Positions 26,001 to 34,456 of a stretch of DNA of 64,000 bases are shown here, in pieces. Source of the stretch: Allorhizobium undicola ORS 992 = ATCC 700741 (GTDB lineage Bacteria; Pseudomonadota; Alphaproteobacteria; Rhizobiales; Rhizobiaceae); NCBI RefSeq assembly GCF_000621665.1, contig NZ_JHXQ01000004.1:186001-250000 (forward strand), read 5' to 3'. Each line of letters opens with the position of its first letter. The stretch's first letter is position 1. The translations under genes and the position numbers were made by a program. The notes beneath the pieces are model-generated. The model searched no databases. It was not told where the DNA came from and worked only from the letters and a program-made list of their open reading frames with translations.

Positions 26001-27602
26001 TTATTCGGAAACGATCTTCACGCGGCTGCCGGGGGCAGGCGATTGCCCGACTGGCAGCGCGTTGATGACGCGAAACAGGTCGAGCTTTCGATCCGTCCCC
26101 ATCATCCGGGCCGAAAGGGTAGCCAGCGAATCCTCGGCCTTCACTTCAACCACCCGCACCCTGAGAGGCTTGAGCGATTGCGCCTCCTGCGGGGTGATCT
26201 TGCGGAAGGTGCGGAGGAGCGTGTCTGCGGTCGGCTCCAGTTGGTCGCTGCCCTTGGGAACGGCGGTCACGAAGCGAAAAATCTGACTTCCCAGCCGGAT
26301 GACGGTCACGTCGAAGTCCCAGCGGTCAGCGCTTGCGCGTGCGGTGGCGGCCTCCATGCCGTTTACGGTGGTTTGCTGCACGCTGTCGGGCACCAGTCCT
26401 GTCACCCAGCCGCTGGCGATATAATTGGTCAGGGTCCGGTTTTCCGGATCGGCAACGCCATCGAAGCGGATGGCGATGTCGCCGGGGCCAGTGACCATGA
26501 CCGCTTCGACCTTGTTATCGATCTGGAAGCCGTCCGGCACGTCGAAGCGAATGCCAAGCGCCCCGTGCAGGAAGGTCTGGCCGCGCACATAGCCTTCCTG
26601 CGGGCTGTCCCCATAGAGCAGGCCATCGATACCATCGAGAAAATAATCCCGTCCCTTGTCGCCCGTCGTGCCCTCCGGGCCGAAATTGCGGGCATGGGAG
26701 CGGGCAAGCTCCACCCGCTGCGGCGTAGAGGGGTGGCTGGAAAGAAAGTCCAGGCTCTGATCGGCGGTGGGATCGGTGGAATTGAAATGCTGATAGGCAG
26801 CCATCGAATCCAGGAAGCGGGCAGCGGCATAGGGATCGTAACCGGCCTCGCCCAGCGTGCGGATGCCGATCATGTCGGCCTGCAATTCCTGCTGACGGGA
26901 AAAGGCGGCAAGGCGCAGCTTGCCACGGGCCAGCGCCTGCTTGCCGGCAAGGTCGCTTGAGAGAACCTCCGCCACAACCCGGCTGGCAATCACCTCCGCC
27001 TCCTCGCGCCGCTGCCGCTCTATGCCGTGATTGGCCGTGACATGGGCCATCTCATGCGACAGCACGGCTGCCACTTCCGAAGCATCATTGGCCAGCGCCA
27101 GCAGGCCACGGGTGACGTAAAGATAGCCGCCCGGCAGGGCAAAGGCATTGATGGCTGGCGAATTGAGAATGGTGATGCGGTAGGATTGCTTGGGATTTTC
27201 CGAGACAGCCGTCAAGGCACCGGCAATTTTCGCCACCAGCCGTTCGGTCTTGGCATCGTGATATTCCCCGCCGTAACTTGCCACGATGCGGGGATGCTCG
27301 CGCGCGCCCATTTGCGCCCGTGGGTCGTTCTTCTGGACCTGTTCGACAGTCTGCGGCGTGGAAGAGGGCGAAATGCTGGCCTGATAGGACTGGTCGAACA
27401 TCGACTGGCAGGCGGAAAGTCCAAGCATCACAAGGCAGACTGCGGGAAGGCGCGCAACGGCGAAAGCACGTTGGCCCTTTAGCCCTGCCCTTTCACCCTG
27501 CCCGTTGCGGCAGGTGATCCTGCCCGCCTGCTTCCGGCTTTTCCTGTCCCCCGAGCCCGTCACGCGCTCTCCTGTTTCCCGTCTCATGCTTCCGGCCCGC
27601 AT
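26001..27602 (-). CDS. M48-family Zn metalloprotease, lipoprotein with C-terminal LysM-like part
   Basis: This 533-residue protein has a lipobox LGLSAC near residue 65, then the protease domain with FALPGGYLYVTRGLLAL and the zinc motif LSHEMAHVTANHG (HExxH), the third ligand region QQELQADMIGIRTL, and a C-terminal module ending in VEVKAEDSLATLSARMMG. It resembles BepA/LoiP-type outer-membrane quality-control proteases. The ATG at 27602 has GGAAGAG as ribosome binding site, but both lie inside a palindromic repeat. The n-region before the signal is an unusually long 45-50 basic residues, so a later start (ATG at 27587 or GTG at 27563) is possible. Confidence 0.87.
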   Translation of the reverse strand: MRAGSMRRETGERVTGSGDRKSRKQAGRITCRNGQGERAGLKGQRAFAVARLPAVCLVMLGLSACQSMFDQSYQASISPSSTPQTVEQVQKNDPRAQMGAREHPRIVASYGGEYHDAKTERLVAKIAGALTAVSENPKQSYRITILNSPAINAFALPGGYLYVTRGLLALANDASEVAAVLSHEMAHVTANHGIERQRREEAEVIASRVVAEVLSSDLAGKQALARGKLRLAAFSRQQELQADMIGIRTLGEAGYDPYAAARFLDSMAAYQHFNSTDPTADQSLDFLSSHPSTPQRVELARSHARNFGPEGTTGDKGRDYFLDGIDGLLYGDSPQEGYVRGQTFLHGALGIRFDVPDGFQIDNKVEAVMVTGPGDIAIRFDGVADPENRTLTNYIASGWVTGLVPDSVQQTTVNGMEAATARASADRWDFDVTVIRLGSQIFRFVTAVPKGSDQLEPTADTLLRTFRKITPQEAQSLKPLRVRVVEVKAEDSLATLSARMMGTDRKLDLFRVINALPVGQSPAPGSRVKIVSE

Positions 27603-27700
27603 GTCTCTTCCGTAAGGCCGCCAACACTTTTACGCGACATGGTTTCTGCTCAGCATGTCGTTACCGTAAAACCGCTGACACTTTTACGCGACATGCTTTA
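27600..27700 (-). repeat. Tandem family B palindromic repeat at the M48 gene start
   Basis: On the minus strand a full unit begins TAAAGCATGTCGCGTAAAAG (from 27700) and ends ACGGTAACGACATGC. A second, shorter unit repeats CATGTCGCGTAAAAGTGT and ends ACGGAAGAGACATG. That last segment contains the ribosome binding site and ATG assigned to the M48 protease. Confidence 0.8.
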
Positions 27701-27827
27701 CTCCATGCAGCAGAAAACAGGCAGGATCGATAAGAATTTATTAATACTTGATCCATTTCCTGTTCATTCTGCGCTTCAATCCCATTTCTACACGTCCAAA
27801 ATAAGGCTGGCAGATGGCAAGCCAGAG

Positions 27828-28562
27828 TCATGCATTGCCCAGAAATCCTTGCAGTTCAGGGACATCCCGCATTGCGATAAACTGGTCCCGGGCAAGCAGA
27901 TGGTCAAGGCTTCCCTGATGAACAAACGCAATTTCATCGGCAAGCCGTGTGACGTCGTCGGGATTATGCGTGACCAGCAGGACGGTGGCATCGGCCTTTT
28001 GTCTCAGGGCGAGAAGCAGGTCTCCCATCTCGTTCCTCAGGCCGGGATCAAGGGCCGCGAAGGGCTCGTCCAGCAGCAATATGGGCCGCCTGCGGACCAG
28101 CGCGCGGGCAAAGGCAGCCCGCTGCTTCTCCCCGCCGGAAAGGGTTCCCGGTTTGCGCCGCTCATATCCGCCAAGACCGACCTGCGCCAGTGCCTCGCTG
28201 ACGGCCGCACGGTCTTCAGCCGAAAGCCGCAATGCCGGATCGATGCCAAGGCCGATATTGGTGGCCAGGTCCAGATGCGCGAAAAGATTATTGTCCTGAA
28301 AGATCAGGGAGACTGGCCGCCGTGCCGCGGGCAGGTCGGTGAGGTCTTGACGCCGAAACAGGATTTTGCCCCGATCCGGCGTTTCAAAGCCTGCAACAAG
28401 ATTGAGAAGCGTGGATTTTCCCGCGCCTGAGGGGCCGATGACCGCAGTGATGGCGCCTGAGGCAAAAGCGGCATTGAAATGGAGCGCGACCGCGCCAAGG
28501 TTGAGCCTGACATCATCTAGCCACAGGCCATTTTCCCGGCGTGTTTTCAGATCCCCCGTCAT
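27828..28562 (-). CDS. thiQ: Thiamine ABC transporter ATP-binding protein
   Basis: This 244-residue ATPase has Walker A GPSGAGKS, Q-loop LIFQDNNLFAHLD (typical of ThiQ/CysA-like importers), signature TLSGGEKQRAAFARAL, Walker B ILLLDEPFAALD and switch VTHNPDD. The ATG at 28562 overlaps the thiP stop (ATGA); the upstream in-frame extension overlaps thiP and is not used. Third gene of thiBPQ, which imports thiamine, TMP and TPP. Confidence 0.95.
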   Translation of the reverse strand: MTGDLKTRRENGLWLDDVRLNLGAVALHFNAAFASGAITAVIGPSGAGKSTLLNLVAGFETPDRGKILFRRQDLTDLPAARRPVSLIFQDNNLFAHLDLATNIGLGIDPALRLSAEDRAAVSEALAQVGLGGYERRKPGTLSGGEKQRAAFARALVRRRPILLLDEPFAALDPGLRNEMGDLLLALRQKADATVLLVTHNPDDVTRLADEIAFVHQGSLDHLLARDQFIAMRDVPELQGFLGNA

Positions 28563-30175
28563 GACGGTTCCTCCTTCTGCTTTCCGGCCGTGCCGAGAAG
28601 CGTGAAAACCAGGCATAACAATCCAAGCAACAGGGCCAGCCCATCGGCATCCGTGCTGCGGTAACTGCCGAGGCGTGCAAAAATCAGCCAGGGCAATGTC
28701 GTCAACTGGTCGGCGCCAAACAGCGCCACGGCTCCCAGATCACCCAGCGACAGCGCCATGGCGAAGGACAGCGCCATGAAAAACGGGCGCCGCAGGGCTG
28801 GCCAATCCAGCCGCCGCAGCCGGGAAAAGCCTGAAAGGCCAAGGCTGAGCGCCAGCCGGTCATTGCGCTGATGGTGGACTTCCATGGCCGGTTGCAGGAC
28901 GCGCATGGCAAAGGGCAGGGCCATCATCGCATTGATGACGACAACCACCGGCGCGGCAAAAGCCGAGACCTCGCCAAGCCTGCGCAGCAGCAGAAACCAG
29001 CCGGTTGCCAGCACCACTGCCGGAACCAGCAGCACCAGCGAGGAGGCGGCATCGATCAGCCAGATCAGCGCGCGCGCGCCTCGCCCGCCAGAGCGTGAGG
29101 CCTGCAATGCCATCCGTGCTTCAATGAAGGCAAACCCAAGCATGACCGAGAGGCAACCGGCAGGCAGCGCCACGGCAAGGCTTGTGGCAATGGCCCGGTG
29201 AACGGCGGCATCGGCAAGCAGCCTGCCGAGATCCGCCTTCAGGCCCGCCGCCGCGATGTCCACAAGCGGAGCGGCCACGAAAATCAGGGCAATCAGCAGA
29301 ACAAGGTAGTCCGCCAGCCGCACGGCAAGGCCTTCGCCGTCGAAACGTCTGATTGGCCGCTGGTCGGTCAATCCGGCCTCCTCCGGTGCTGGCCAGAGCG
29401 AGAAAATCAGAAGAAGCAGCCCCGTCACCAGCAATTGCAGCCCTGCCAGCGAGACGGCCAGGGGTGGATCGAAGTCGAAGCGCAGTGCCTGATAAATCGC
29501 AACCTCCAGGGTCGTGGCACCCGGACCGCCGCCAAGAACCAGCACCAACGTGAAGCTTGTGGCGCAAAGCATGAAGATCAGCCCGGCAATGCCGGGAATG
29601 AGGCGGGACATGGCGGGCCATTCCACCAGCCGCAGCACGGCAAGCCTGCCCATGCCAAGGCTTGCCGCCATGCGCCAGTATTCGGCGGGAATGCGCTCAA
29701 GTCCGGCCAGAAGCAGGCGGGTGGCAAGCGGCATGTTGAAGAACACATGCGCCAGAAGAATGCCCGGCAGGCCATAAATGCTGATCGGCTGTTCCAGCCC
29801 CAATGCCGCAAGCCCCTGATTGACGAGCCCGTGCCGCCCCCAGATGCCGAGCAGCCCAAGCGCACCGATCAGCACGGGAAGCCCCAGGGGTATCGCCATC
29901 AGACGGATCAGCATTTGCCTGCCCGCAAACCGGCGTTGACGGGCCAGCGCCAGTGCCACGGGCAGGGCAAAACCAAGGGAGAGCAGGGTTGAAAGCCCTG
30001 CCTGCCACAGTGTGAAGCGCAAGATGGCGAAGGTTACGGCGCTGAAGGCGGCAAACCCGCTTCCAGCCGTTTCCAGCCAGAGCGCGGAGAGTGCCGTGCC
30101 GATGAACAGCGCAAGCAGAGCCAGACCGGCAAAGCCGCCAGCCAGTGCAGGGCGCGGGCTTGCGGTCAAAGTCAT
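28559..30175 (-). CDS. thiP: Thiamine ABC transporter permease
   Basis: This 538-residue membrane protein is a fused double permease with about twelve helices. The two EAA-type loops are AEYWRMAASLGMGRLAVLRL in the first half and QRNDRLALSLGLSGFSRLRR in the second. The length matches ThiP of enterobacteria. The start at 30175 follows the thiB stop by two bases, and the upstream frame extension is rejected. Confidence 0.95.
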   Translation of the reverse strand: MTLTASPRPALAGGFAGLALLALFIGTALSALWLETAGSGFAAFSAVTFAILRFTLWQAGLSTLLSLGFALPVALALARQRRFAGRQMLIRLMAIPLGLPVLIGALGLLGIWGRHGLVNQGLAALGLEQPISIYGLPGILLAHVFFNMPLATRLLLAGLERIPAEYWRMAASLGMGRLAVLRLVEWPAMSRLIPGIAGLIFMLCATSFTLVLVLGGGPGATTLEVAIYQALRFDFDPPLAVSLAGLQLLVTGLLLLIFSLWPAPEEAGLTDQRPIRRFDGEGLAVRLADYLVLLIALIFVAAPLVDIAAAGLKADLGRLLADAAVHRAIATSLAVALPAGCLSVMLGFAFIEARMALQASRSGGRGARALIWLIDAASSLVLLVPAVVLATGWFLLLRRLGEVSAFAAPVVVVINAMMALPFAMRVLQPAMEVHHQRNDRLALSLGLSGFSRLRRLDWPALRRPFFMALSFAMALSLGDLGAVALFGADQLTTLPWLIFARLGSYRSTDADGLALLLGLLCLVFTLLGTAGKQKEEPS

Positions 30176-30177
30176 GC

Positions 30178-31191
30178 CTACTTCGCCGCCATGGCGGCCT
30201 GCCACTCCGCGATCCATGCCTTGCGGTTCTCCGCGACCGTTTCAGACGGCATGTCGAAGGTCTTTTGCGGCTTGATGAGGGTTGCGAAGGCCTCCGGCAG
30301 GGGCGCGGATGTTTTGGCCACCGGCATCATCCAGTTTTTCGTGGGGATCTGGTCCTGAAAGGCGGGCGACAGCATGAAGCGCAGGAAATCCCGCGCCAGC
30401 GCCGGCTGCCGCGATGCCTTGAGAAGGCCCGCCACTTCGATCTGGATGTAATGGCCCTCGGAAAATTCCGTGGCCTTGTAGCGGTCGGTCTTTTCCTCGA
30501 CGATGTGATAGGCAGGCGAGGTGGAATAGGACAGAACCATCGGCGCCTCGCCCTTGGTGAACAGGCCATAGGCCTCCGACCATCCGGGGGTTACGGTCAG
30601 CACGCGGTCCTTCAGCCTTGCCCAGGCCTCCGGCGCCTTGTCGCCATAGATTGCCTTGATCCACAGCAGAAGGCCAAGGCCGGGCGTGGAGGTGCGCGGA
30701 TCCTGGATGACGATTTTCTGAGCCGGGTCGCCCTCGATCAGTTCCTTCATGCTTTTCGGCGGGTTTTTCAGCGTCTGGCTGTCATAGACGACGGCAAAAT
30801 GCCCATAGTCATAGGGAACGAACACGCTGTCCTTGTAGCCACCCGGCACGGATGCGGCGCTTGCATCAATGTCATGGGGGGCAAACAGGCCGGTTTTGCT
30901 GGCTTCTTCGGTCAGGCTCGTGTCGAGGCCGAGCACCAGATCGGCCTTGGCGGAGGGGCCTTCCAGCTTCAGCCGGTTGAGCAGGGCCACGCCGTCCTCT
31001 ATGCCCACGAAGTTGACCTTGCAGGCGCAGGTCTTTTCGAACTCTTCCTTGACCTGCGGCCCCGGCCCCCATTCGGAGATGAAGCTGTCATAGGTATAGA
31101 TCGTCAGCACCTTGTCTTCGGCCCTTGCCGCAGCGGCAAGGGACAGCGAAACCGCAGCAGCGGCGCAAGTGATGAAGCGGATGAAAGTCAT
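30178..31191 (-). CDS. thiB: Thiamine-binding periplasmic protein
   Basis: This 337-residue protein has a signal peptide ([20 protein letters not shown]) and the TbpA fold: [18 protein letters not shown] at the mature N-terminus, [14 protein letters not shown], and [10 protein letters not shown] in the ligand cleft. It captures thiamine and its phosphates for ThiPQ. A ribosome binding site GGGGG is five bases upstream. The transcript carries a TPP riboswitch. Confidence 0.95.
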   Translation of the reverse strand: MTFIRFITCAAAAVSLSLAAAARAEDKVLTIYTYDSFISEWGPGPQVKEEFEKTCACKVNFVGIEDGVALLNRLKLEGPSAKADLVLGLDTSLTEEASKTGLFAPHDIDASAASVPGGYKDSVFVPYDYGHFAVVYDSQTLKNPPKSMKELIEGDPAQKIVIQDPRTSTPGLGLLLWIKAIYGDKAPEAWARLKDRVLTVTPGWSEAYGLFTKGEAPMVLSYSTSPAYHIVEEKTDRYKATEFSEGHYIQIEVAGLLKASRQPALARDFLRFMLSPAFQDQIPTKNWMMPVAKTSAPLPEAFATLIKPQKTFDMPSETVAENRKAWIAEWQAAMAAK

Positions 31192-31247
31192 GTCTGCCCC
31201 CTGTTAAAAACAAAATTGCGGGATGAGGGCGTGTTTGATCGACGCGT

Positions 31248-31330
31248 CTAATCCCTCCGCCGGTATGAGCCGGATCAGGTTCCGCGGGTTGGCGTCACGC
31301 CTCTCAGCAAGCAAGCTTGCACCCCGTTAG
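31248..31330 (-). promoter_or_regulatory. TPP (THI-element) riboswitch of thiBPQ
   Basis: On the minus strand the conserved boxes occur in order: GGGGTGC, TGCTGAGAGG, CCCGCGGAACCTGATCCGG, CTCATACCGGCGGAGGGA. These are the core of the thiamine pyrophosphate riboswitch. The aptamer ends about 55 bases before the thiB start, leaving room for an expression platform that probably controls translation. TPP binding should repress thiamine import. Confidence 0.96.
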
Positions 31331-31497
31331 AGCTATGGGTGAAATAGCGCGAAGCGCTGCATCAGGCAAGGTGGCGACGGGTCGATTCGGCTTGCATCTT
31401 GGCGAATGCCGTTAACCGGAACATGTTAGTGTCATGCAGATTCGCTTCCGTGCGACGTGAAAGCCGACAGCATGACCCGATGCCATGAGACCTTTTG

Positions 31498-33273
31498 ATG
31501 ATGATGTCTGCCAAGCTACGTGCCCCTGAAGAGCCTGAAAACGTGCAGGAGATGCGCTTTGGTGAGCAATTGCGCGTTGCCGGGCAATCCTTCTGGGCAA
31601 GCCGCGTGCGCGGGCGGGTCATCCTGTTGTCGCTATCGCTTGTCGCGGTGATCCTTCTGCTGACCTATGGCCAGCTCCTGCTGAACCGCTGGAACCAACC
31701 CTTCTACAATGCCCTGGAAAATCGCGATCTGGTGGCATTCTGGCAGGAGTTGCAGAATTTCTTCCTGATTGCCGCCTTTCTGCTGGTCATCAATGTGGCG
31801 CAGACGTGGTTCAGCCAGACGACGGCGCTCTATATGCGTGAAGGCCTTGCCCGTGACATGGTCGATCAGTGGCTGAAGGGACGCCGCGCCTATCGGCTTT
31901 CGGTTTCAAGCCCGCTTGGCATCAATCCTGACCAGCGCCTGCATGAAGATGCGCGCAAGCTTGCGGAAACCACGACATCGCTGACCATAGGCCTCTTGCA
32001 ATCCACAATCCTGCTGATCAGCTTCATCAGCGTATTGTGGCAGATGTCGAGCGATTTTTCATTGACGATATTCGGCCACCGGATTGCCATTCCCGGCTAC
32101 ATGGTCTGGGGTGCCCTTCTTTATGCGGGAACGGCAGCTCTCGCCTCCAATCTGGTGGGCGCCACGCTGACCCGCATCAATGCCGACCGTTATGCGCGAG
32201 AGGCGGAAATGCGTGCGGCGCTGATGCGCACCAACGAGCATCTGGAACCCATTGCCCTTGCCCGAGGCGAGGCCGTGGAGCTGCGCGCCATCCATGCCAC
32301 GATCGATCAGGTTCTATCGGTCATTCGCAAGCTGGCCATGGGGCTTACCAATCTTACCTGGGTTTCCGCCTCCTTTGGCTGGCTGGCCTTGATCGTGCCG
32401 GTGCTGATTGCCTCGCCCGCCTATTTTTCCGGTACAATGACCTTCGGGGGCCTGATGATGGCGGCTTCCGCTTTTACGCAGGTCTATACTGCCTTGCGCT
32501 GGTATATCGACAATTTCAGCGCCATTGCCGACTGGAAAGCAACGCTGCTGCGCGTCATGACCTTGCGCTCCGCCCTGACCAGCCCGCAGTTGACGCAGGC
32601 TGGCAGCGGGCAGATTGCGATCACGACCGGAAAGCCCGGCGAACTGGCCTTTGAAGATGTCTATATCCGCACGCCCACGGAGGCCGAAGCCCAATGGGGT
32701 GGCTACCACATTAGTGAAAAGGCGCCGGTCATTCGCGCCGGAGAGCGCGTGATGGTCAATGGCGACCCCGGCGTGAACCGGCGGCAGTTCTTCAATGCCA
32801 TGGCGGGCCTGTGGCCCTATGGCGAGGGAACCATTGTTCTGCCGGAGGAAGATCATCTTCTTTTCGTTCCCCAGACGCCCTATCTGCCGGAAGGCAGGCT
32901 GATCGATATTCTCGCCTACCCGGAAGAGGCCGACAGCTATGGCGAAGCCGAGGCAATTGCCGCGCTGAAGGCAGTAAAGCTCAGCCGTCTCGGCCCCGAC
33001 CTGATGAAACGGCAGCGCTGGGACAGGATCCTGGACAAGGAAGAGCAGATGTCGCTGGCCTTTGCCCATATCCTGTTGCGAAAGCCGCGCTGGGCAATCT
33101 TCAACGATGTCCTGGAAGGGCTCGAACCCGAAACCGTCAAGCTGCTGACCGATGTCATGCAAGACCTCGATGGGACCACGCTGATCTATCTTGGCCGATC
33201 CGCGGCTTTCGCAGAGGCGTTTTCGCCACGGGTGCTGCATCTGGAGCGGATGGACGTGCCGGTGCCGGAATAG
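31498..33273 (+). CDS. SbmA/BacA-like ABC half-transporter with degenerate ATPase domain
   Basis: This protein has about 591 residues. The N-terminal ABC_membrane_2 domain has about six helices and family motifs LLLNRWNQPFYNALENRDL and YMREGLARDMVDQWL. The C-terminal ABC-D type ATPase domain (about 385-590) keeps the Q-loop LLFVPQTPYLPEGRL but has lost the catalytic motifs: Walker A reads NGDPGVNRRQ (near 421), the signature DKEEQMSLAFA (near 514), Walker B WAIFNDV (near 533), and the switch histidine is Arg (IYLGRSA). Three in-frame ATGs start at 31498 after GAGA; the upstream TTG is not used. Relatives carry peptides, cobalamin or very-long-chain fatty acids. Confidence 0.87.
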   Translation: MMMSAKLRAPEEPENVQEMRFGEQLRVAGQSFWASRVRGRVILLSLSLVAVILLLTYGQLLLNRWNQPFYNALENRDLVAFWQELQNFFLIAAFLLVINVAQTWFSQTTALYMREGLARDMVDQWLKGRRAYRLSVSSPLGINPDQRLHEDARKLAETTTSLTIGLLQSTILLISFISVLWQMSSDFSLTIFGHRIAIPGYMVWGALLYAGTAALASNLVGATLTRINADRYAREAEMRAALMRTNEHLEPIALARGEAVELRAIHATIDQVLSVIRKLAMGLTNLTWVSASFGWLALIVPVLIASPAYFSGTMTFGGLMMAASAFTQVYTALRWYIDNFSAIADWKATLLRVMTLRSALTSPQLTQAGSGQIAITTGKPGELAFEDVYIRTPTEAEAQWGGYHISEKAPVIRAGERVMVNGDPGVNRRQFFNAMAGLWPYGEGTIVLPEEDHLLFVPQTPYLPEGRLIDILAYPEEADSYGEAEAIAALKAVKLSRLGPDLMKRQRWDRILDKEEQMSLAFAHILLRKPRWAIFNDVLEGLEPETVKLLTDVMQDLDGTTLIYLGRSAAFAEAFSPRVLHLERMDVPVPE

Positions 33274-33355
33274 GCAACGTCGTCGATGCGCCGTATCCGG
33301 TGCGCAGTCCCGGCATTTCCGAAAGCTGACTTCCGGTTTTCCGTTTCTTGACCAT
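33155..33355 (-). CDS. Candidate small protein antisense to the SbmA-like gene end
   Basis: A 66-residue frame starts at an ATG (33355) with a near-perfect ribosome binding site GGGAGG six bases upstream. It begins MVKKRKTGSQLSEMPGLRTG and continues Pro/Ala-rich. Its last ~120 bases overlap the 3' end of the SbmA-like gene on the other strand. It lies 60 bases downstream of galM in the same direction. No family was recognised. The strong Shine-Dalgarno sequence is the only positive evidence. Confidence 0.3.
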   Translation of the reverse strand: MVKKRKTGSQLSEMPGLRTGYGASTTLPIPAPARPSAPDAAPVAKTPLRKPRIGQDRSAWSHRGLA

Positions 33356-33364
33356 GATGTCCTC

Positions 33365-33393
33365 CCATAGCATGATCCCGATCCGCTATGGGT
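33365..33393 (-). terminator. Hairpin downstream of galM
   Basis: CCCATAGC (33365-33372) is the exact reverse complement of GCTATGGG (33386-33393), loop 13 bases. On the minus strand the 3' arm runs into GGGAGG, the ribosome binding site of the candidate small frame, so the hairpin would partly hide it. There is no U-tract. The loop sequence ATGATCCCGA resembles dispersed repeats of this genome group. Confidence 0.5.
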
Positions 33394-33415
33394 GAAACAC
33401 CGTCATCCGGTTGTG

Positions 33416-34423
33416 TCAGCTCTTCTGGAAAGTATAATCGGTTTCCTGCACCAGCCGCTCGCCCGGACGCAGCACCGCATTGGGGAAGCCGGGATGATTT
33501 ATTGCGTCCGGCCAGATCTGCGTTTCCAGGCAAAGTCCGGAATAGGCGCCGTAAAGATGGCCGTGCAATCCGGGCACCGGCACATTCACATAGACGCCCG
33601 CATAAAACTGCACGCCGGGCTCTGTGGTGGCGACCTGCATGGTAATGCCTGAAAGCGGGCTGAAGACGCGGGCCACGGGGCGCTTTTCGACACGGGCGGC
33701 GGAAAGGCAGAAATTGTGGTCGTAAGGCACCTGCGCGCCCGCCTCCTCGAAGCGGATGGGCCGGCTGACGCGGAAATCGAAGGCGCTGCCTTCCACCTTC
33801 TGCTGGTGGCCAAGCGGAATGAGCCGCGCATCGACCGGCAGATAGGATTCGGCGGCGATTTCCAGCTCGTGATCGAGAATGTCTTGCGAACCGTCCAGCG
33901 TGAAATAGGAATGCTGACAAAGATTGGCGAGCGTGGGCGCATCCGTCACGGCCTCGTAACGCACGTTCAGCACGCCCTGCGGCATCAGCCGGTAGGTGGC
34001 GCGGGCGGTGAGATTGCCGGGATAGCCCGCACGGCCCGCCGGATCGAGGATCTCGAGCGTCACACGATCGTCGGCAAGATCAACGATCGACCAGTTGCGC
34101 AGGGCAAGCCCGTCACTGCCCCCGTGCAGATGGGTGACGCCACGCTCATTGCATTCCAGCGCGTGCTCCACGCCATCCAGCATGAAACGGCCATTGGCGA
34201 TGCGATTGGCAACGCGGCCCGGCGTGACGCCGAAGAAGCGCGAATGGGCAAGGTAATCGGCCAGGGTTTCGAAGCCCAGCACCAGTGCCGGTGCATGGCC
34301 CGTCAGCCGCAGATCCTGGATCGTCGCGCCGAAGGTGAGAATTCTGGCGGTCAGGCCGCCACCGGCAAGCGTCACCCGCTCGACCGGGGTGCCGTCAGGC
34401 AGTTTTCCGAATTCTTCGCGCAT
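33416..34423 (-). CDS. galM: Aldose 1-epimerase (galactose mutarotase)
   Basis: This 335-residue enzyme interconverts alpha and beta anomers of aldohexoses. Motifs: GGLTARILTFGATIQDLRL, THLHGGSDGLALRNW with the substrate-binding His, NLCQHSYFTLDGS with the catalytic His, and the catalytic Glu in TTEPGVQFYAG. GAGGAGAGACAAGG precedes the ATG. It is a leftward gene following metA by 33 bases, so co-transcription with metA is possible. Confidence 0.93.
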   Translation of the reverse strand: MREEFGKLPDGTPVERVTLAGGGLTARILTFGATIQDLRLTGHAPALVLGFETLADYLAHSRFFGVTPGRVANRIANGRFMLDGVEHALECNERGVTHLHGGSDGLALRNWSIVDLADDRVTLEILDPAGRAGYPGNLTARATYRLMPQGVLNVRYEAVTDAPTLANLCQHSYFTLDGSQDILDHELEIAAESYLPVDARLIPLGHQQKVEGSAFDFRVSRPIRFEEAGAQVPYDHNFCLSAARVEKRPVARVFSPLSGITMQVATTEPGVQFYAGVYVNVPVPGLHGHLYGAYSGLCLETQIWPDAINHPGFPNAVLRPGERLVQETDYTFQKS

Positions 34424-34456
34424 CCTTGTCTCTCCTCTCGCAATCGCAGCGGTGTT

